Source of the DNA: Stenotrophomonas maltophilia
Lineage (GTDB): Bacteria > Pseudomonadota > Gammaproteobacteria > Xanthomonadales > Xanthomonadaceae
Direction: 5' to 3'
Length of the DNA: 64,000 bases
Assembly: GCF_006970445.1 (NCBI RefSeq)
Contig: NZ_CP033877.1
Coordinates: forward strand, 2,674,750 to 2,738,749
In this document: positions 24,930-34,174 of the stretch, piece after piece
How positions within the stretch are numbered: position 1 is the first letter of the stretch
How the letters are laid out: every line of letters begins with the position of its first letter
Position numbers and translations under genes: made by a program
Notes under the pieces: model-generated
Told to the model about the DNA's origin: nothing
Databases searched by the model: none
The model's input: the letters and a program-made list of their open reading frames with translations, nothing else

Positions 24930-27113
24930 TCAGCCCGGCTCGCCGTCCTCACCCGGAAGCTCGGACAGCTCACCCTGCACCTGCACGTTGTTGCGCCCCA
25001 TGGCCTTGGCCCGGTAGCACTGGGCATCGGCAGCGGCCACCGCCTGGTCCACGCTCATGCCGCCCGCCAGCGGCGCGATGCCGATGCTGGCACCCACCCG
25101 CAACCGGTGCTGGTCCCACGGAATCGACAGCGAGGCCAGCGTGTGCAGCAGTTCGCCACCGATACGGGCCGCACGACGCGGCGTACAACCGGACAGGATC
25201 ACCGCGAATTCGTCACCGCCCAGCCGCGCAACGACGTCCGAATCGCGCACGCCGTGGCGCAGCACACTGGCCACCGCCCACAGCACGGCATCGCCGGCCA
25301 GGTGGCCCCAGGTGTCGTTGACCGGCTTGAAGCGGTCCAGATCGATGTACATCAGCGAGGCGGCCTGGCCGGTGCGCTCAACGCGGGTGATCGCCTGTTG
25401 CAGGTGCACCTCGAAACCGCGGCGGTTGCTCAGTTCGGTAAGCGGATCGATCTCGGCCAGGTGACGGGCTTCGCGCTGGCGCGCCCGCTGCTGGGTGTCG
25501 TCGCGCAGCACCCACACCGCGCCGCGCACATGGCCTTCGTCATCGCGCAGCCAGGCACGGGTCAGGTCCACCGGCACCGTAGCCGTGCCCAGGCGCAGCA
25601 GCAGGTCGGCGTGCAGGTCCACCGCGTTGCTCTCCGGGTCCAGCAGTACCGACACGTCCAGTACCGAGCCGGGCGCGTATTCGGTAGTCAACGCCAGCAC
25701 ATCCTGCACCTTGTGCCCGGCCAACGACATCGCGCCATCGCCGGCCAGGGTGCGTACCGCAGCTGCATTGGCGTAGTCGATGCGGCCATCAAGGCTGACG
25801 CTGAGCACCAGGTCGGCCACCGCATCCAGGGTGATGCGGCTGCGCTGTTCACTCTCGAACAGGCGTTGCTCGCTACTGCGCTGGGCGGTGATGTCCTGGA
25901 TCTGCGACACGAAATGCAGCGGTTCGCCGTGCTCGGCGCGCACCAGCGACACCGACAGCCGCGCCCAGATGATGCGGCCATCGCGGTCGAGATAGCGCTT
26001 TTCAAGGTGGTAGTGGCTGCGCCGTCCGGCCAGCAGGTCCTGCACCAGAGCCAGGTCGGTCTGCAGGTCATCAGGATGGGTCAGGCGCTGGAAATCGACC
26101 TGCAGCAGCTCTTCGCGCGGATAACCCAGGATCCGGCACAACGCGTCGTTGACGTCCAGCCAGCGCCCCTCCAGCGAGACCAGGGCCATGCCCAGCGCCG
26201 CAGACGTGAAGGCGCCCGCGAACTTCTCCGCCGACAGCCGTGCCTCGGCGCGCGCCTGCAGGATCTCGGTGATGTCGATGGCCATGCCGACGTAGCCGAT
26301 GCGCGCGCCCTCGGCGCCCTCCATGCGGCTGATCGACAGGCGTACCTGGCGTGGCAGGCCCTCCTTGCGCAGCAACGTCCACTGCCGCGAATAGGTCTGC
26401 CCGTCGGCGCGGGCACTGAGCGCTTCGAACACGTCAGGAAGGTTGCCCTCGGCATCGGCCAGCGGCCTCAGCCAGGCTTTCAGCTCCTCCGGATCGTGGA
26501 ACGCATCAAGCCGGCGCTGGCCGACCACCTCCGCTGCGCTGTAGCCCAGCAGGCGCTCCGCACCCGTGTTGAACAGGGTGATGGTGCCATCGGTATCGGT
26601 GGCGATCACCGCCACCTCATCGGACGCATCGACCACGGCCTGCAAGCGTTGCCGGGTCTCGGCCGCGTCCTGCCTCGCCTGCTGCAGCTCGGTGACATCG
26701 GCATGGGCACCGGCCATCCACAGCGGCCTGCCCTGCCCGTCCCATTCAAAGACGCGGCCGCGGTCCTGGATCCAGATCCACTGACCGTTCTTGTGGCGCA
26801 TGCGCAGCAGGCAGGCGTAGTTGTCGCTGCGCCCTTCGAAATGGTCGTCCAGCGCCGCATCGGACAGCGCAATGTCATCGGGATGGACCAGCTTCAGGAA
26901 CGTCTTCTGGCAGATCGGTTCCAGCTCTTCCAGGCGGTAACCGACGATCTCGGCCCAGCGCGCGTTGACCCGCATCTCGCCGGTCTGCACGTTCCATTCC
27001 CAGGTTCCCGCAGCGGTACCGTCGATGATCATCGCCAGGCGGCGACGCTCTTCCGCCAGTTCCTGCAGGCGGCGCTCCAGCAGTCCATTGCCGTGGGTGC
27101 CCTGGCCCGGCAT
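24930..27113 (-). CDS. Diguanylate cyclase with four PAS domains
   Basis: 727 residues from ATG 27113 (AGGGGA upstream); a longer frame to 27299 lacks support. No membrane segment. Four PAS/PAC units follow each other (first with GTWEWNVQTGEMRVN, later with IGYVGMAIDITEI, PREELLQVDFQRLTHPDD and SVSLDGRIDYANAAA), then a GGDEF domain: IDPLTELSNRRGF, active GGDEF and an inhibitory RxxD five residues before it (RDSD-VVARL). It should make c-di-GMP in response to cytoplasmic or redox signals. There is no EAL domain. This is the second cyclase in the window. Confidence 0.9.
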   Translation of the reverse strand: MPGQGTHGNGLLERRLQELAEERRRLAMIIDGTAAGTWEWNVQTGEMRVNARWAEIVGYRLEELEPICQKTFLKLVHPDDIALSDAALDDHFEGRSDNYACLLRMRHKNGQWIWIQDRGRVFEWDGQGRPLWMAGAHADVTELQQARQDAAETRQRLQAVVDASDEVAVIATDTDGTITLFNTGAERLLGYSAAEVVGQRRLDAFHDPEELKAWLRPLADAEGNLPDVFEALSARADGQTYSRQWTLLRKEGLPRQVRLSISRMEGAEGARIGYVGMAIDITEILQARAEARLSAEKFAGAFTSAALGMALVSLEGRWLDVNDALCRILGYPREELLQVDFQRLTHPDDLQTDLALVQDLLAGRRSHYHLEKRYLDRDGRIIWARLSVSLVRAEHGEPLHFVSQIQDITAQRSSEQRLFESEQRSRITLDAVADLVLSVSLDGRIDYANAAAVRTLAGDGAMSLAGHKVQDVLALTTEYAPGSVLDVSVLLDPESNAVDLHADLLLRLGTATVPVDLTRAWLRDDEGHVRGAVWVLRDDTQQRARQREARHLAEIDPLTELSNRRGFEVHLQQAITRVERTGQAASLMYIDLDRFKPVNDTWGHLAGDAVLWAVASVLRHGVRDSDVVARLGGDEFAVILSGCTPRRAARIGGELLHTLASLSIPWDQHRLRVGASIGIAPLAGGMSVDQAVAAADAQCYRAKAMGRNNVQVQGELSELPGEDGEPG

Positions 27114-27320
27114 CAATCCGGTCCCCTGCCGGCACGGGCAGGCGCCGACCACAGCGGAACGCTGCGGCCGCCGGTACGAGCAACGGATGGTGCTGGCGTC
27201 ATGGCCCTCCCCAGCGGCAGCGGGGTGGCCGAACGCCCCCCTCAGGCGCAAGTGTGCGCAATCACGGGGAAAATCGACAAGTCCCCCGCCACCAATCAAG
27301 CGTGACGGGGGGCACGGTCC

Positions 27321-29708
27321 TCAACTGCGCTTGGCGCGGGCGAAGGCCTCAGCCAGGGCGTTGTTGGCCGGGGGGCCGGACTGGGCGGGACGGCCACCAT
27401 TACCCTGGCCCCGGTTTGGCCCACGGTTCTGGCCGCCGGCGTCGCGGCGCGGTCCCTGCCCCTGGCCGCGCTCATCGCGCTGGCCCGGGCGGCTGGTGGC
27501 CTGGCCGGGGGTGTCGTCCAGGCGTCGGGTCAGGGCGATGCGCTTGCGCGCCACGTCCACCTCCAGCACCTTCACCTTGACGATATCGCCGGCCTTGACC
27601 ACGTCGCGCGGGTCCTTCACGAACGTATCGGAGAGCGCCGAAATGTGGATCAGGCCGTCCTGGTGCACGCCGATATCGACAAAGGCCCCGAAGGCGGCCA
27701 CGTTGCTGACCACCCCCTCCAGCACCATGCCCTCGCGCAGGTCCTTGATGTCCTCGACGCCCTCGGCGAAGCGCGCCGCCTTGAACTCCGGGCGCGGGTC
27801 GCGGCCCGGCTTCTCCAGTTCCTTCAGGATGTCGCGCACGGTCGGCACGCCGAAGGTGGCATCGGTGAACTGCTCGGCCTTCAGGCCACGCAGGAAGCTG
27901 CCATCACCGATCAGCGCCTTGATCGGGCGCGCGGTGCTGGCGACGATGCGCTCGACCACCGGGTAGGCTTCCGGGTGCACCGCCGAGGCGTCCAGCGGCT
28001 GGTCACCATCCGCAATTCGCAGGAAGCCGGCACACTGCTCGAAGGTCTTCTCGCCCAGGCGCGCGACCTTCAGCAGGTCCTTGCGACGCTTGAACGGGCC
28101 GTTGTCGTCACGATGGCGCACGATGTTCTCGGCCACCGTGGCCGACAGGCCGGACACCCGCGACAGCAGTGCGGCCGACGCGGTATTCACGTACACGCCC
28201 ACGGCATTCACGCAGTCTTCGACCCGTGCATCCAGCGCCCGGGCCAGCCGGTACTGGTCCACATCGTGCTGGTACTGGCCGACGCCGATCGCCTTGGGCT
28301 CGATCTTCACCAGCTCGGCCAGCGGGTCCTGCAGGCGGCGGGCGATCGACACCGCGCCACGCAGCGACACGTCGAGCCCCGGGAACTCCTTGGCCGCGAA
28401 CTCGGACGCCGAGTACACCGACGCGCCGGCCTCGCTGACCACCACCTTCTGCAGCTTCGGGTTGGCAGCGGCCTTGATCGCTTCACCGGCCAGCTTGTCG
28501 GTTTCGCGGCTGGCGGTGCCGTTGCCGATCGCGATCAGTTCCACGTTGTGCTTGGCGCACAGCTGCTTGATTGTCTGCAGGGACTGATCCCACTGGCGGC
28601 GCGGCTCATGCGGGTAGATGGTGTCGGTGGCGACCAGCTTGCCGGTGGCATCGACCACGGCGATCTTGCAGCCGGTACGGATGCCCGGGTCCAGGCCCAG
28701 CACGGTCTTCGGGCCAGCCGGTGCAGCCAGCAGCAGATCCTTCAGGTTGTCGCCGAACACGGCAATGGCTTCGGCTTCGGCCTTCTCGCGGGCCTGGTTG
28801 AACAGGTCCAGCAGCAGATGGGTGTGCAGCTTGGCGCGCCAGGTCAGGCGACAGGCATCCAGCAGCCAGCGGTCGGCGGCGCGGCCCTGGTCGGCGATGC
28901 CGGCCTTGCGCGCCACCCGACCCTCGGCGTACTGGTGGCCCGCTTCGGCATCGCTGCCCGGGTCCAGTTCCAGGAACAGGATCTCCTCGCGGCGCGCGCG
29001 GAACAGTGCCAGCAAGCGGTGCGAGGGAATCTTCGCCAGCGACTCGGCATGTTCGAAATAGTCGCGGTACTTGGCGCCTTCGGTTTCCTTGCCCTCGGCC
29101 ACGCGGGCACGGATCACGCCGGTCTCGCCCAGCCAGGTGCGCAGTTCGCCAACCAGTGCGGCATCTTCGCCCCAGCGCTCCATCAGGATCGCGCGCGCGC
29201 CTTCCAGCGCGGCCTTGGTGTCGGCCACGCCCTTGTCGGTATCGACGAAGGTGGCCGCGAACGTCTGCGGGTCCTGCGCCGGGTCGGCCAGCAGGCCATC
29301 GGCCAGCGGCTCCAGTCCGGCCTCGCGGGCGATCTGCGCGCGGGTCCGGCGCTTGGGTTTGTACGGCAGGTAGAGGTCTTCCAGCCGGCTCTTGGTATCG
29401 GCGGCCAGGATGTCGTTGCGCAGTTCATCGCTGAGCTTGCCCTGCTCGCCGATGCTGGCCAGCACCGCCGCACGGCGGTCCTCCAGCTCGCGCAGGTAGG
29501 TCAGCCGGGTTTCCAGGTTGCGCAGCTGGGTGTCGTCCAGGCCCCCGGTCACTTCCTTGCGGTAGCGCGCGATGAACGGAACGCTGGCGCCCTCGTCAAG
29601 CAGGCCGACGGCGGCGCGTACCTGGGCGGACTGGGCACCGATCTCGTCGGCGATGGTCTGGGCGATCTGCTGGGCGAGCGCGCTCTGGGCGTTCTTGGCG
29701 TCGTGCAT
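27321..29708 (-). CDS. tex: RNA-binding transcriptional accessory protein Tex
   Basis: 795 residues. An N-terminal helical HTH region, a YqgF-like RNase-fold domain ([18 protein letters not shown]), a helix-hairpin-helix stretch ([20 protein letters not shown]) and an S1 RNA-binding domain ([22 protein letters not shown]) appear in order. Tex binds nucleic acid and affects transcript and expression fidelity. The start at 29708 (MHDAKNAQ) matches the family N-terminus. Unusual for the family core is a ~55-residue C-terminal tail rich in Arg, Gly, Gln and Asn after the S1 domain, low complexity and RGG-like. Confidence 0.93.
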   Translation of the reverse strand: MHDAKNAQSALAQQIAQTIADEIGAQSAQVRAAVGLLDEGASVPFIARYRKEVTGGLDDTQLRNLETRLTYLRELEDRRAAVLASIGEQGKLSDELRNDILAADTKSRLEDLYLPYKPKRRTRAQIAREAGLEPLADGLLADPAQDPQTFAATFVDTDKGVADTKAALEGARAILMERWGEDAALVGELRTWLGETGVIRARVAEGKETEGAKYRDYFEHAESLAKIPSHRLLALFRARREEILFLELDPGSDAEAGHQYAEGRVARKAGIADQGRAADRWLLDACRLTWRAKLHTHLLLDLFNQAREKAEAEAIAVFGDNLKDLLLAAPAGPKTVLGLDPGIRTGCKIAVVDATGKLVATDTIYPHEPRRQWDQSLQTIKQLCAKHNVELIAIGNGTASRETDKLAGEAIKAAANPKLQKVVVSEAGASVYSASEFAAKEFPGLDVSLRGAVSIARRLQDPLAELVKIEPKAIGVGQYQHDVDQYRLARALDARVEDCVNAVGVYVNTASAALLSRVSGLSATVAENIVRHRDDNGPFKRRKDLLKVARLGEKTFEQCAGFLRIADGDQPLDASAVHPEAYPVVERIVASTARPIKALIGDGSFLRGLKAEQFTDATFGVPTVRDILKELEKPGRDPRPEFKAARFAEGVEDIKDLREGMVLEGVVSNVAAFGAFVDIGVHQDGLIHISALSDTFVKDPRDVVKAGDIVKVKVLEVDVARKRIALTRRLDDTPGQATSRPGQRDERGQGQGPRRDAGGQNRGPNRGQGNGGRPAQSGPPANNALAEAFARAKRS

Positions 29709-29915
29709 TGCTTCAGGTCTGTGCCGCGGTACGGGAAGACCCCATTCTGGCAACCCACGACGGAGCCGGACAAGGCATTGACAGGGGGCGAGGTTCAGCG
29801 GCGGGGCCGGATTGGACGCCGGCATCCTGGCAATGAGCGGGCTCGGACTGGCCCGGGGCTGGGATGCCGGCGCGGGCGCACGATGGTGGGCGCGCCCTGC
29901 TGCGTGTTGCGAAGG

Positions 29916-30131
29916 TCAGCGGTAGTGGCGGGCGGCGCGCTGCATGACGATCTCGTCACGCATGCCTTCCAGGGCCATCAAGCGGACCTTGCCGACACCC
30001 TGCAGTTCCATGAACCGCTCCGTGTAGAACTCCGGCCCCAGCGCGGTGTCGGCGCGGGATTTGCTGAAGCCGTAGGGCACCACGCCCTTCTCGCCATCCT
30101 TGCTACCACCGACATAAAGAACGATTGCCAT
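29916..30131 (-). CDS. Conserved-looking small hypothetical protein
   Basis: 71 residues, cytoplasmic, no signal peptide or membrane segment. GGAGGA lies 8 bases before ATG 30131, and composition is protein-like (MAIVLYVGGSKDGEKGVVPY). No family recognised. It lies between tex and the second composite repeat. The 200 bases between it and tex (29709-29915) hold nothing I recognise. Confidence 0.6.
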   Translation of the reverse strand: MAIVLYVGGSKDGEKGVVPYGFSKSRADTALGPEFYTERFMELQGVGKVRLMALEGMRDEIVMQRAARHYR

Positions 30132-30334
30132 GTGATGTATTCCTCCAAATTGCTACTGCGTACTGCACTCGATGAGCGATGCTGCGAGCTCATCGAGGGA
30201 GAGCTTACCGCGTCGAACCTGACTGGAACGTCACAAAGGCTAATGACGATCGGTTGCATGCAGATGACTGCGGGATCGCAGCAGAATGCTTACGGATCTT
30301 TAACTTCCGCCTAACGAATCCGCGGGGGATTCCC

Positions 30335-30873
30335 GCCAACGGCGCAGCCCCTCGTGGCTGGGTCGAGAAATGCGCTTCATGTGATTGGGTCGGTCGGGGT
30401 GGGTTCGCGGGACACGCCGTAAACCCGTCCATGGGGGCTCGATGGCGCCATCCATGGCGCCAACGGTCCCGCGAACCCACCCCGACCGACCCCCGATAGT
30501 TTTCGGGCACGTCCAGCCACGGAAAGGAAAAAAGAAGATCAAAAGCAAAAGCGGCCTGGCCGGCTCGCTTTTTGTAGAGCCGAGCCCATGCTCGGCTGCT
30601 TTCAGGCCAGTCCGCGAAGCCGAGCGCAGGCTCGGCTCGCGAGCAAGCGCAGCGCGCGACCCGCTTCTGCTGTTCTTTTTCTTTTCCGTGGCCTGGCGCG
30701 CCCGGGAATTGTCAGCGGCCGGGTGGGTGGGGGTGGCGGGGTATCCGCGGCATGGATACCGCGGCTAAGCCCCCATGGATGGGTTCACGGCGTCCCCGCC
30801 AGCCCCACCCACCCGGCCAGCCCCCAGGAAGCAGGCATTCCGCGACCACGCCACGAGGGGCTGCGCCGTTGGC
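30335..30873. repeat. Composite inverted element B
   Basis: Same architecture and almost the same length as the block at 22247-22784 but mostly different sequence. The ends are a perfect 24-bp inverted repeat (30335-30358 against 30850-30873). Two opposed palindromes have stems 30387-30413/30466-30492 (27 bp, perfect) and 30717-30741/30794-30818 (25 bp, one mismatch). Each encloses the core CCGTRAACCC(G/A)TCCATGGGGG and a hairpin tipped ATCCAT. A SMAG palindrome is at 30574-30597. The flanking 30132-30334 holds nothing recognised. Confidence 0.8.
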
Positions 30874-30879
30874 TGGAAA

Positions 30880-31332
30880 CTACGGCCACCAACCGTGCCC
30901 GAACCGGGCGAAATGATCGGCCGCGCGCTCGAACGGATTGCGCGCACTCACCCCGCCACACAGCAGGTAAACCGGCAGGTACAGCGGCCCCAGCACCATG
31001 TACTGGTAGACGTGTGCGCGTTCGTGGTCATCCAGCCGGATCAGCGGCTCCACACCCCACCCCGCCTGGTGCGCATAGGTGCGGCAGGAAATACCCAGAT
31101 CGTGGCCGGTATGCAGGATCACATTGCCCAGTGTGACCGCCCCGCCCGGCCCCCACGGCCAGCGGTCGAACACCAGTGCGCAGTCCCGCCCGCTCCAACG
31201 CAGCGTCGCGCCGCCGAGCATGCCGGCCAGGCCACCGGTCACGCCGATCAGGGTGTTGGGCAGGGTCCACACCGCACCCAGCACCTGCAGCGCGCGCAGC
31301 CAGAGTGGCCAAGGCCGGGAGGCGGCGTTCAA
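30880..31332 (-). CDS. Hypothetical protein with HExxH motif
   Basis: 150 residues if started at TTG 31332, which overlaps the PspC-gene stop (TTGA) and has GAGG 4 bases upstream; any longer start would run inside the pspC-like gene. Two hydrophobic stretches occur (LQVLGAVWTLPNTLIGVTGG and YMVLGPLYLPVYLL). Between them is DDHERAHVYQY, an HExxH zinc-protease-like motif, with a later NPFERAADHF that could supply a third ligand. The pattern is like uncharacterised families with HExxHxxQY...NPFE. Proteolysis is inference. Confidence 0.62.
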   Translation of the reverse strand: MNAASRPWPLWLRALQVLGAVWTLPNTLIGVTGGLAGMLGGATLRWSGRDCALVFDRWPWGPGGAVTLGNVILHTGHDLGISCRTYAHQAGWGVEPLIRLDDHERAHVYQYMVLGPLYLPVYLLCGGVSARNPFERAADHFARFGHGWWP

Positions 31333-31532
31333 TCGGCCTCGTTCGGCATCAGCAGCCACAGGATCAGGTAGACCAGGATGCCGGGGAAGGCCGCCGAGGC
31401 CAGCGACAGCAGCACGTAGACCACCCGCAGGAGGGTGACATTCCAGCCGAAGCGATGGGCAATGCCACCCATCACGCCAGCGATCATGCGGTCGTTCAAT
31501 GAACGCGACAGCGTCTTGGGCGTGGTGTTCAT
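31329..31532 (-). CDS. PspC domain protein
   Basis: 67 residues: TLSRSLNDRMIAGVMGGIAHRFGW followed by a hydrophobic segment (VVYVLLSLASAAFPGILVYLILWLLMP) ending in NEAD, the classic PspC domain of the phage-shock family. Inner-membrane; possibly envelope-stress signalling. GGAG lies 8 bases before ATG 31532. It overlaps the next gene by 4 bases, so the two are translationally coupled. Confidence 0.85.
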   Translation of the reverse strand: MNTTPKTLSRSLNDRMIAGVMGGIAHRFGWNVTLLRVVYVLLSLASAAFPGILVYLILWLLMPNEAD

Positions 31533-31560
31533 GGCGGCGGCTCCGGGCAACGGACAAGGC

Positions 31561-31583
31561 AGTCGAGCGTGGCTCGACTCTAC
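31561..31583. repeat. SMAG palindrome
   Basis: AGTCGAGC-GTG-GCTCGACT followed by CTAC, an inverted SMAG copy between the DUF5329 and PspC genes. Confidence 0.8.
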
Positions 31584-31596
31584 ACCCTGCCCATGT

Positions 31597-31968
31597 CTAC
31601 GGCGTGCGGTGACGCAGCGCCTGCAGGCGCGCACCGAACCAGGCGGCTGCGGTCTGTTCAGGCTGCCCCGGGCACTGGATGCGATAGGGTTTGCCGCTCA
31701 TGCTGCTCTGGCTGGCGGCGCGCTCGATGAACTGCTCGGCGCTGTCCACCATGTCCTTCTTCAGCAGGTAGTCGTACTTGCGCTGCAGGTGCGCGCGCGC
31801 ATCGCTACCGTCGTACCAGCTGCCATTGCGCTGAAACCGGCATTGGGAGCCGTCCAGGCTGGAGATCAGCTGGGCGATTTCTCTTCGCGCATCCGCGCTG
31901 GGGGCGGCTTGGGCCACAGGTGCTGCCAGCAGCAGCGCGGCAAGCAGCAGCGATATCCTTTGCGACAT
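31597..31968 (-). CDS. Periplasmic DUF5329-like protein
   Basis: 123 residues. The signal peptide MSQRISLLLAALLLAAPVAQ is followed by AAPSADARREI, then the DUF5329 wording CRFQRNGSWYDGSDARAHL, KYDYLL and SSMSGKPYRIQCPG. Function is unknown. The third of three consecutive ATGs (31968) is 7 bases from GGAG and gives the best signal peptide. SMAG palindromes lie on both sides. Confidence 0.8.
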   Translation of the reverse strand: MSQRISLLLAALLLAAPVAQAAPSADARREIAQLISSLDGSQCRFQRNGSWYDGSDARAHLQRKYDYLLKKDMVDSAEQFIERAASQSSMSGKPYRIQCPGQPEQTAAAWFGARLQALRHRTP

Positions 31969-31983
31969 CATCATTCTCCATGC

Positions 31984-32006
31984 AGTCGAGCATGGCTCGA
32001 CGCTAC
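31984..32006. repeat. SMAG palindrome
   Basis: AGTCGAGC-ATG-GCTCGACG followed by CTAC, 18 bases after the phaC stop codon; it could form a 3' stem-loop on the phaEC transcript. Confidence 0.8.
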
Positions 32007-32023
32007 AAAAACCGAAGCAGCCT

Positions 32024-33091
32024 TTACGCGTCACGCGCCTTCAACCAGCCATCGATCGTGGCCGGCACTTCGCGCTGCGCGCGGCCGGACACGTAGATGC
32101 CGATATGGCCACCGCGGAAACTGGACTCGGTGTAGTCGTCCGTGCCCAGGCGCCCACGCATCGCGCGCGAGGCGTCCGGCGGCACCAGATGGTCCTGCTC
32201 GGCGTAGATGTTCAGCACCGGCAAGGTCACCTGCGACAGATCCACGGCTTCCTCGCCAATCCGCACCGTGCCGTTCACCAGTCCGTTGCCCTGGTAGAAC
32301 TGCTTGATGAAGTCGCGGAATGCCTCGCCCGCCAGGTCCGGTGAATCGAAGATCCACTTCTCCATGCGCAGGAAATCCTCCAGCGCCGCCTTGTCGTCGA
32401 GGATATCGAGCAGGCCCACGTACTTCTGCACGTTCAGGCGGAACGGCTTGAGCATCAGGTAACTGGCATTCATCAGGTCGGCCGGGATGTTGCCCAGCGT
32501 GTCGACCAGCAGGTCCACGTCCACCTGCCGCGCCCAATGCGAGAGCATGTTGTCGGCCGTCTGGAAGTCGACCGGGGTGACCATGGTGATCAGCTTGCCC
32601 AGCTTCTGCCGGCGCAGCGCGGCGTAGCACAGCGCGAACACGCCGCCCTGGCAGATGCCGAGCAGGTCGACCGGACCGCCACTGCGCACGCGCAGCGCGT
32701 CCACCGCACCATCGATATAGCGCAGCAGGTAGTCCTCCAGGGTCTGGAAGCGTTCGGACCGGTCCGGGTAGCCCCAGTCCAGCACGTACACGTCCTGGCC
32801 CAGCGCCAGCAGCTTCTGCACCAGCGAGCGGTCGGCCTGCAGGTCGACCATGTACGGCCGGTTGACCAGCGCGTAGACGATCAGCAGCGGGGTGCGCCGG
32901 GTCGGCGCCTGCTCACCGACGAAGCGGTACAGCACCACCTTGCCGTCGCGCCAGACTTCCTCGCGCGCGGTCACGCCATAGTCCACGTCTTCCACCTGCG
33001 GCAGCAGCTTCAACCCTTCCATCAGCTTGCGCTGCATGGCCAGGGTTTCCTGCATCAGGTCGTCGGCGTTGAAGCCCAGCGGTCCCTTCAT
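32024..33091 (-). CDS. phaC: Class III poly(R)-hydroxyalkanoate synthase, catalytic subunit PhaC
   Basis: 355 residues, the class III length. Polymerises hydroxyacyl-CoA into polyester as a PhaC-PhaE complex. The lipase-like box is GICQGG with nucleophile C147; the other triad members are in AEQDHLVPP (Asp) and RGGHIGIYV (His). The conserved YVLDWGYPD is present. Its ATG overlaps the phaE stop (ATGA), so translation is coupled. A SMAG hairpin follows the stop. No phaA, phaB or depolymerase gene is adjacent, so the monomer source is encoded elsewhere. Confidence 0.93.
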   Translation of the reverse strand: MKGPLGFNADDLMQETLAMQRKLMEGLKLLPQVEDVDYGVTAREEVWRDGKVVLYRFVGEQAPTRRTPLLIVYALVNRPYMVDLQADRSLVQKLLALGQDVYVLDWGYPDRSERFQTLEDYLLRYIDGAVDALRVRSGGPVDLLGICQGGVFALCYAALRRQKLGKLITMVTPVDFQTADNMLSHWARQVDVDLLVDTLGNIPADLMNASYLMLKPFRLNVQKYVGLLDILDDKAALEDFLRMEKWIFDSPDLAGEAFRDFIKQFYQGNGLVNGTVRIGEEAVDLSQVTLPVLNIYAEQDHLVPPDASRAMRGRLGTDDYTESSFRGGHIGIYVSGRAQREVPATIDGWLKARDA

Positions 33092-34152
33092 CGGTCACGC
33101 GCCCGAGCGGAAGCACGAGATGCGGCCTTCTTCGCAGGCGCCTTTTTCGCTGCCGCCTTCTTTGCCGGCGCGGCCTTCTTCGCGGCCTTGCGGGCGGCTG
33201 GCTTCACCTTCGCCGGCGCCGGCTGTGCCACTGGGTCCACCTCGGCAGTCCCAGCCAAAACCGCGACCTGTGCCTGCAGGCGGCGCAGGCTGCGCTCCAG
33301 CTCCGCGATGCGGCGGTGTGCGGCATCCATCTCGCTGCGGGTCGGCAGGCCGATACGTTCACTCATCTGTTCCACCTCGCGCTGCAGGCCGGCGCGCAGA
33401 CGCATCTGCGCGTTGCCCAGCGAGGCGTAGACCCGCTGGAACGGTTCGGACATGGCGACCTTGGCGTAGGCCTCCTCGGCCACTTCGATCCACAGGTCGA
33501 ACATCGCGCGGGCGCTGGTCAGCTGGCTGCCGGGCTGTTCGTGCTCGGCCAGGCGCTGCTCGAACAGCGCAAAGGCCTCGTCCAATGCCTGCTTGATCTG
33601 ATCGACATAGGCGCGCGAATGCTGCTGGTATTCCTCCTGCGCACGCAGCAGGGCCTGCCAGCGCGCCTGATGCTCGCGCCCGGGGCCGAATGCCGGGCTC
33701 TGCAGCCACGGGCCAGCCTGCAGCTGGAACTGCTGCAGCCATGCGGCGAATTCGGGCACGGTAGCGCCGGCGTGGGTGCTGCCACGGGCGCCCTGCAGCA
33801 TCCACTGCAGCATGCCGTCGCCCTGCCCCTGCACCGCCTCGCGCCAGGCCTGGGCCACATCGGCACTGCTGGCGTCGCGGCCGGCGAAACGCGCGGCAAC
33901 CTCCTGCATGGTGCTGTACCAGCTGCCCGCCTGTTCGCGGAACCGGCGCACGGCATCTTCCGGTGCGCCCTGCGCCTGCTCAGGCAGCAGCTGGCCCCAC
34001 CAGTCGAACAACCGCTGCCAGCTGCCGGGGTCGTCACCGGCGGGTGCACCGGGCGTGCTCGCATGGCGCAGGGCATCGCCCCAGGCGCCGAAGTACTGCC
34101 GGGCCAGGGTCTCGAAATCGCTGCTGCCGGCGTCGTGGGCCGAGCTGGTCAT
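33088..34152 (-). CDS. phaE: Class III PHA synthase subunit PhaE
   Basis: 354 residues. Family features are the N-terminal block around FETLARQYFGAWGDAL, the central WIEVAEEAYAKVAMSEPFQ and the coiled coil near LPTRSEMDAAHRRIAELERSL. The last ~45 residues form a Lys/Ala/Pro tail (KAAKKAAPAKKAAAKKAPAK) like histone H1 or the PhaF-type phasin tail. Such a tail could bind DNA or RNA, but that is inference. GGAGG precedes the ATG. First gene of phaEC. Confidence 0.9.
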   Translation of the reverse strand: MTSSAHDAGSSDFETLARQYFGAWGDALRHASTPGAPAGDDPGSWQRLFDWWGQLLPEQAQGAPEDAVRRFREQAGSWYSTMQEVAARFAGRDASSADVAQAWREAVQGQGDGMLQWMLQGARGSTHAGATVPEFAAWLQQFQLQAGPWLQSPAFGPGREHQARWQALLRAQEEYQQHSRAYVDQIKQALDEAFALFEQRLAEHEQPGSQLTSARAMFDLWIEVAEEAYAKVAMSEPFQRVYASLGNAQMRLRAGLQREVEQMSERIGLPTRSEMDAAHRRIAELERSLRRLQAQVAVLAGTAEVDPVAQPAPAKVKPAARKAAKKAAPAKKAAAKKAPAKKAASRASARARDR

Positions 34153-34174
34153 CGCAGGCCTCCGCAGGGCTGGC

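Noticed and set aside
27645..30314. 889-codon open frame antisense to tex
   Set aside because: Same reason: tex on the minus strand has all domains and a proper start.
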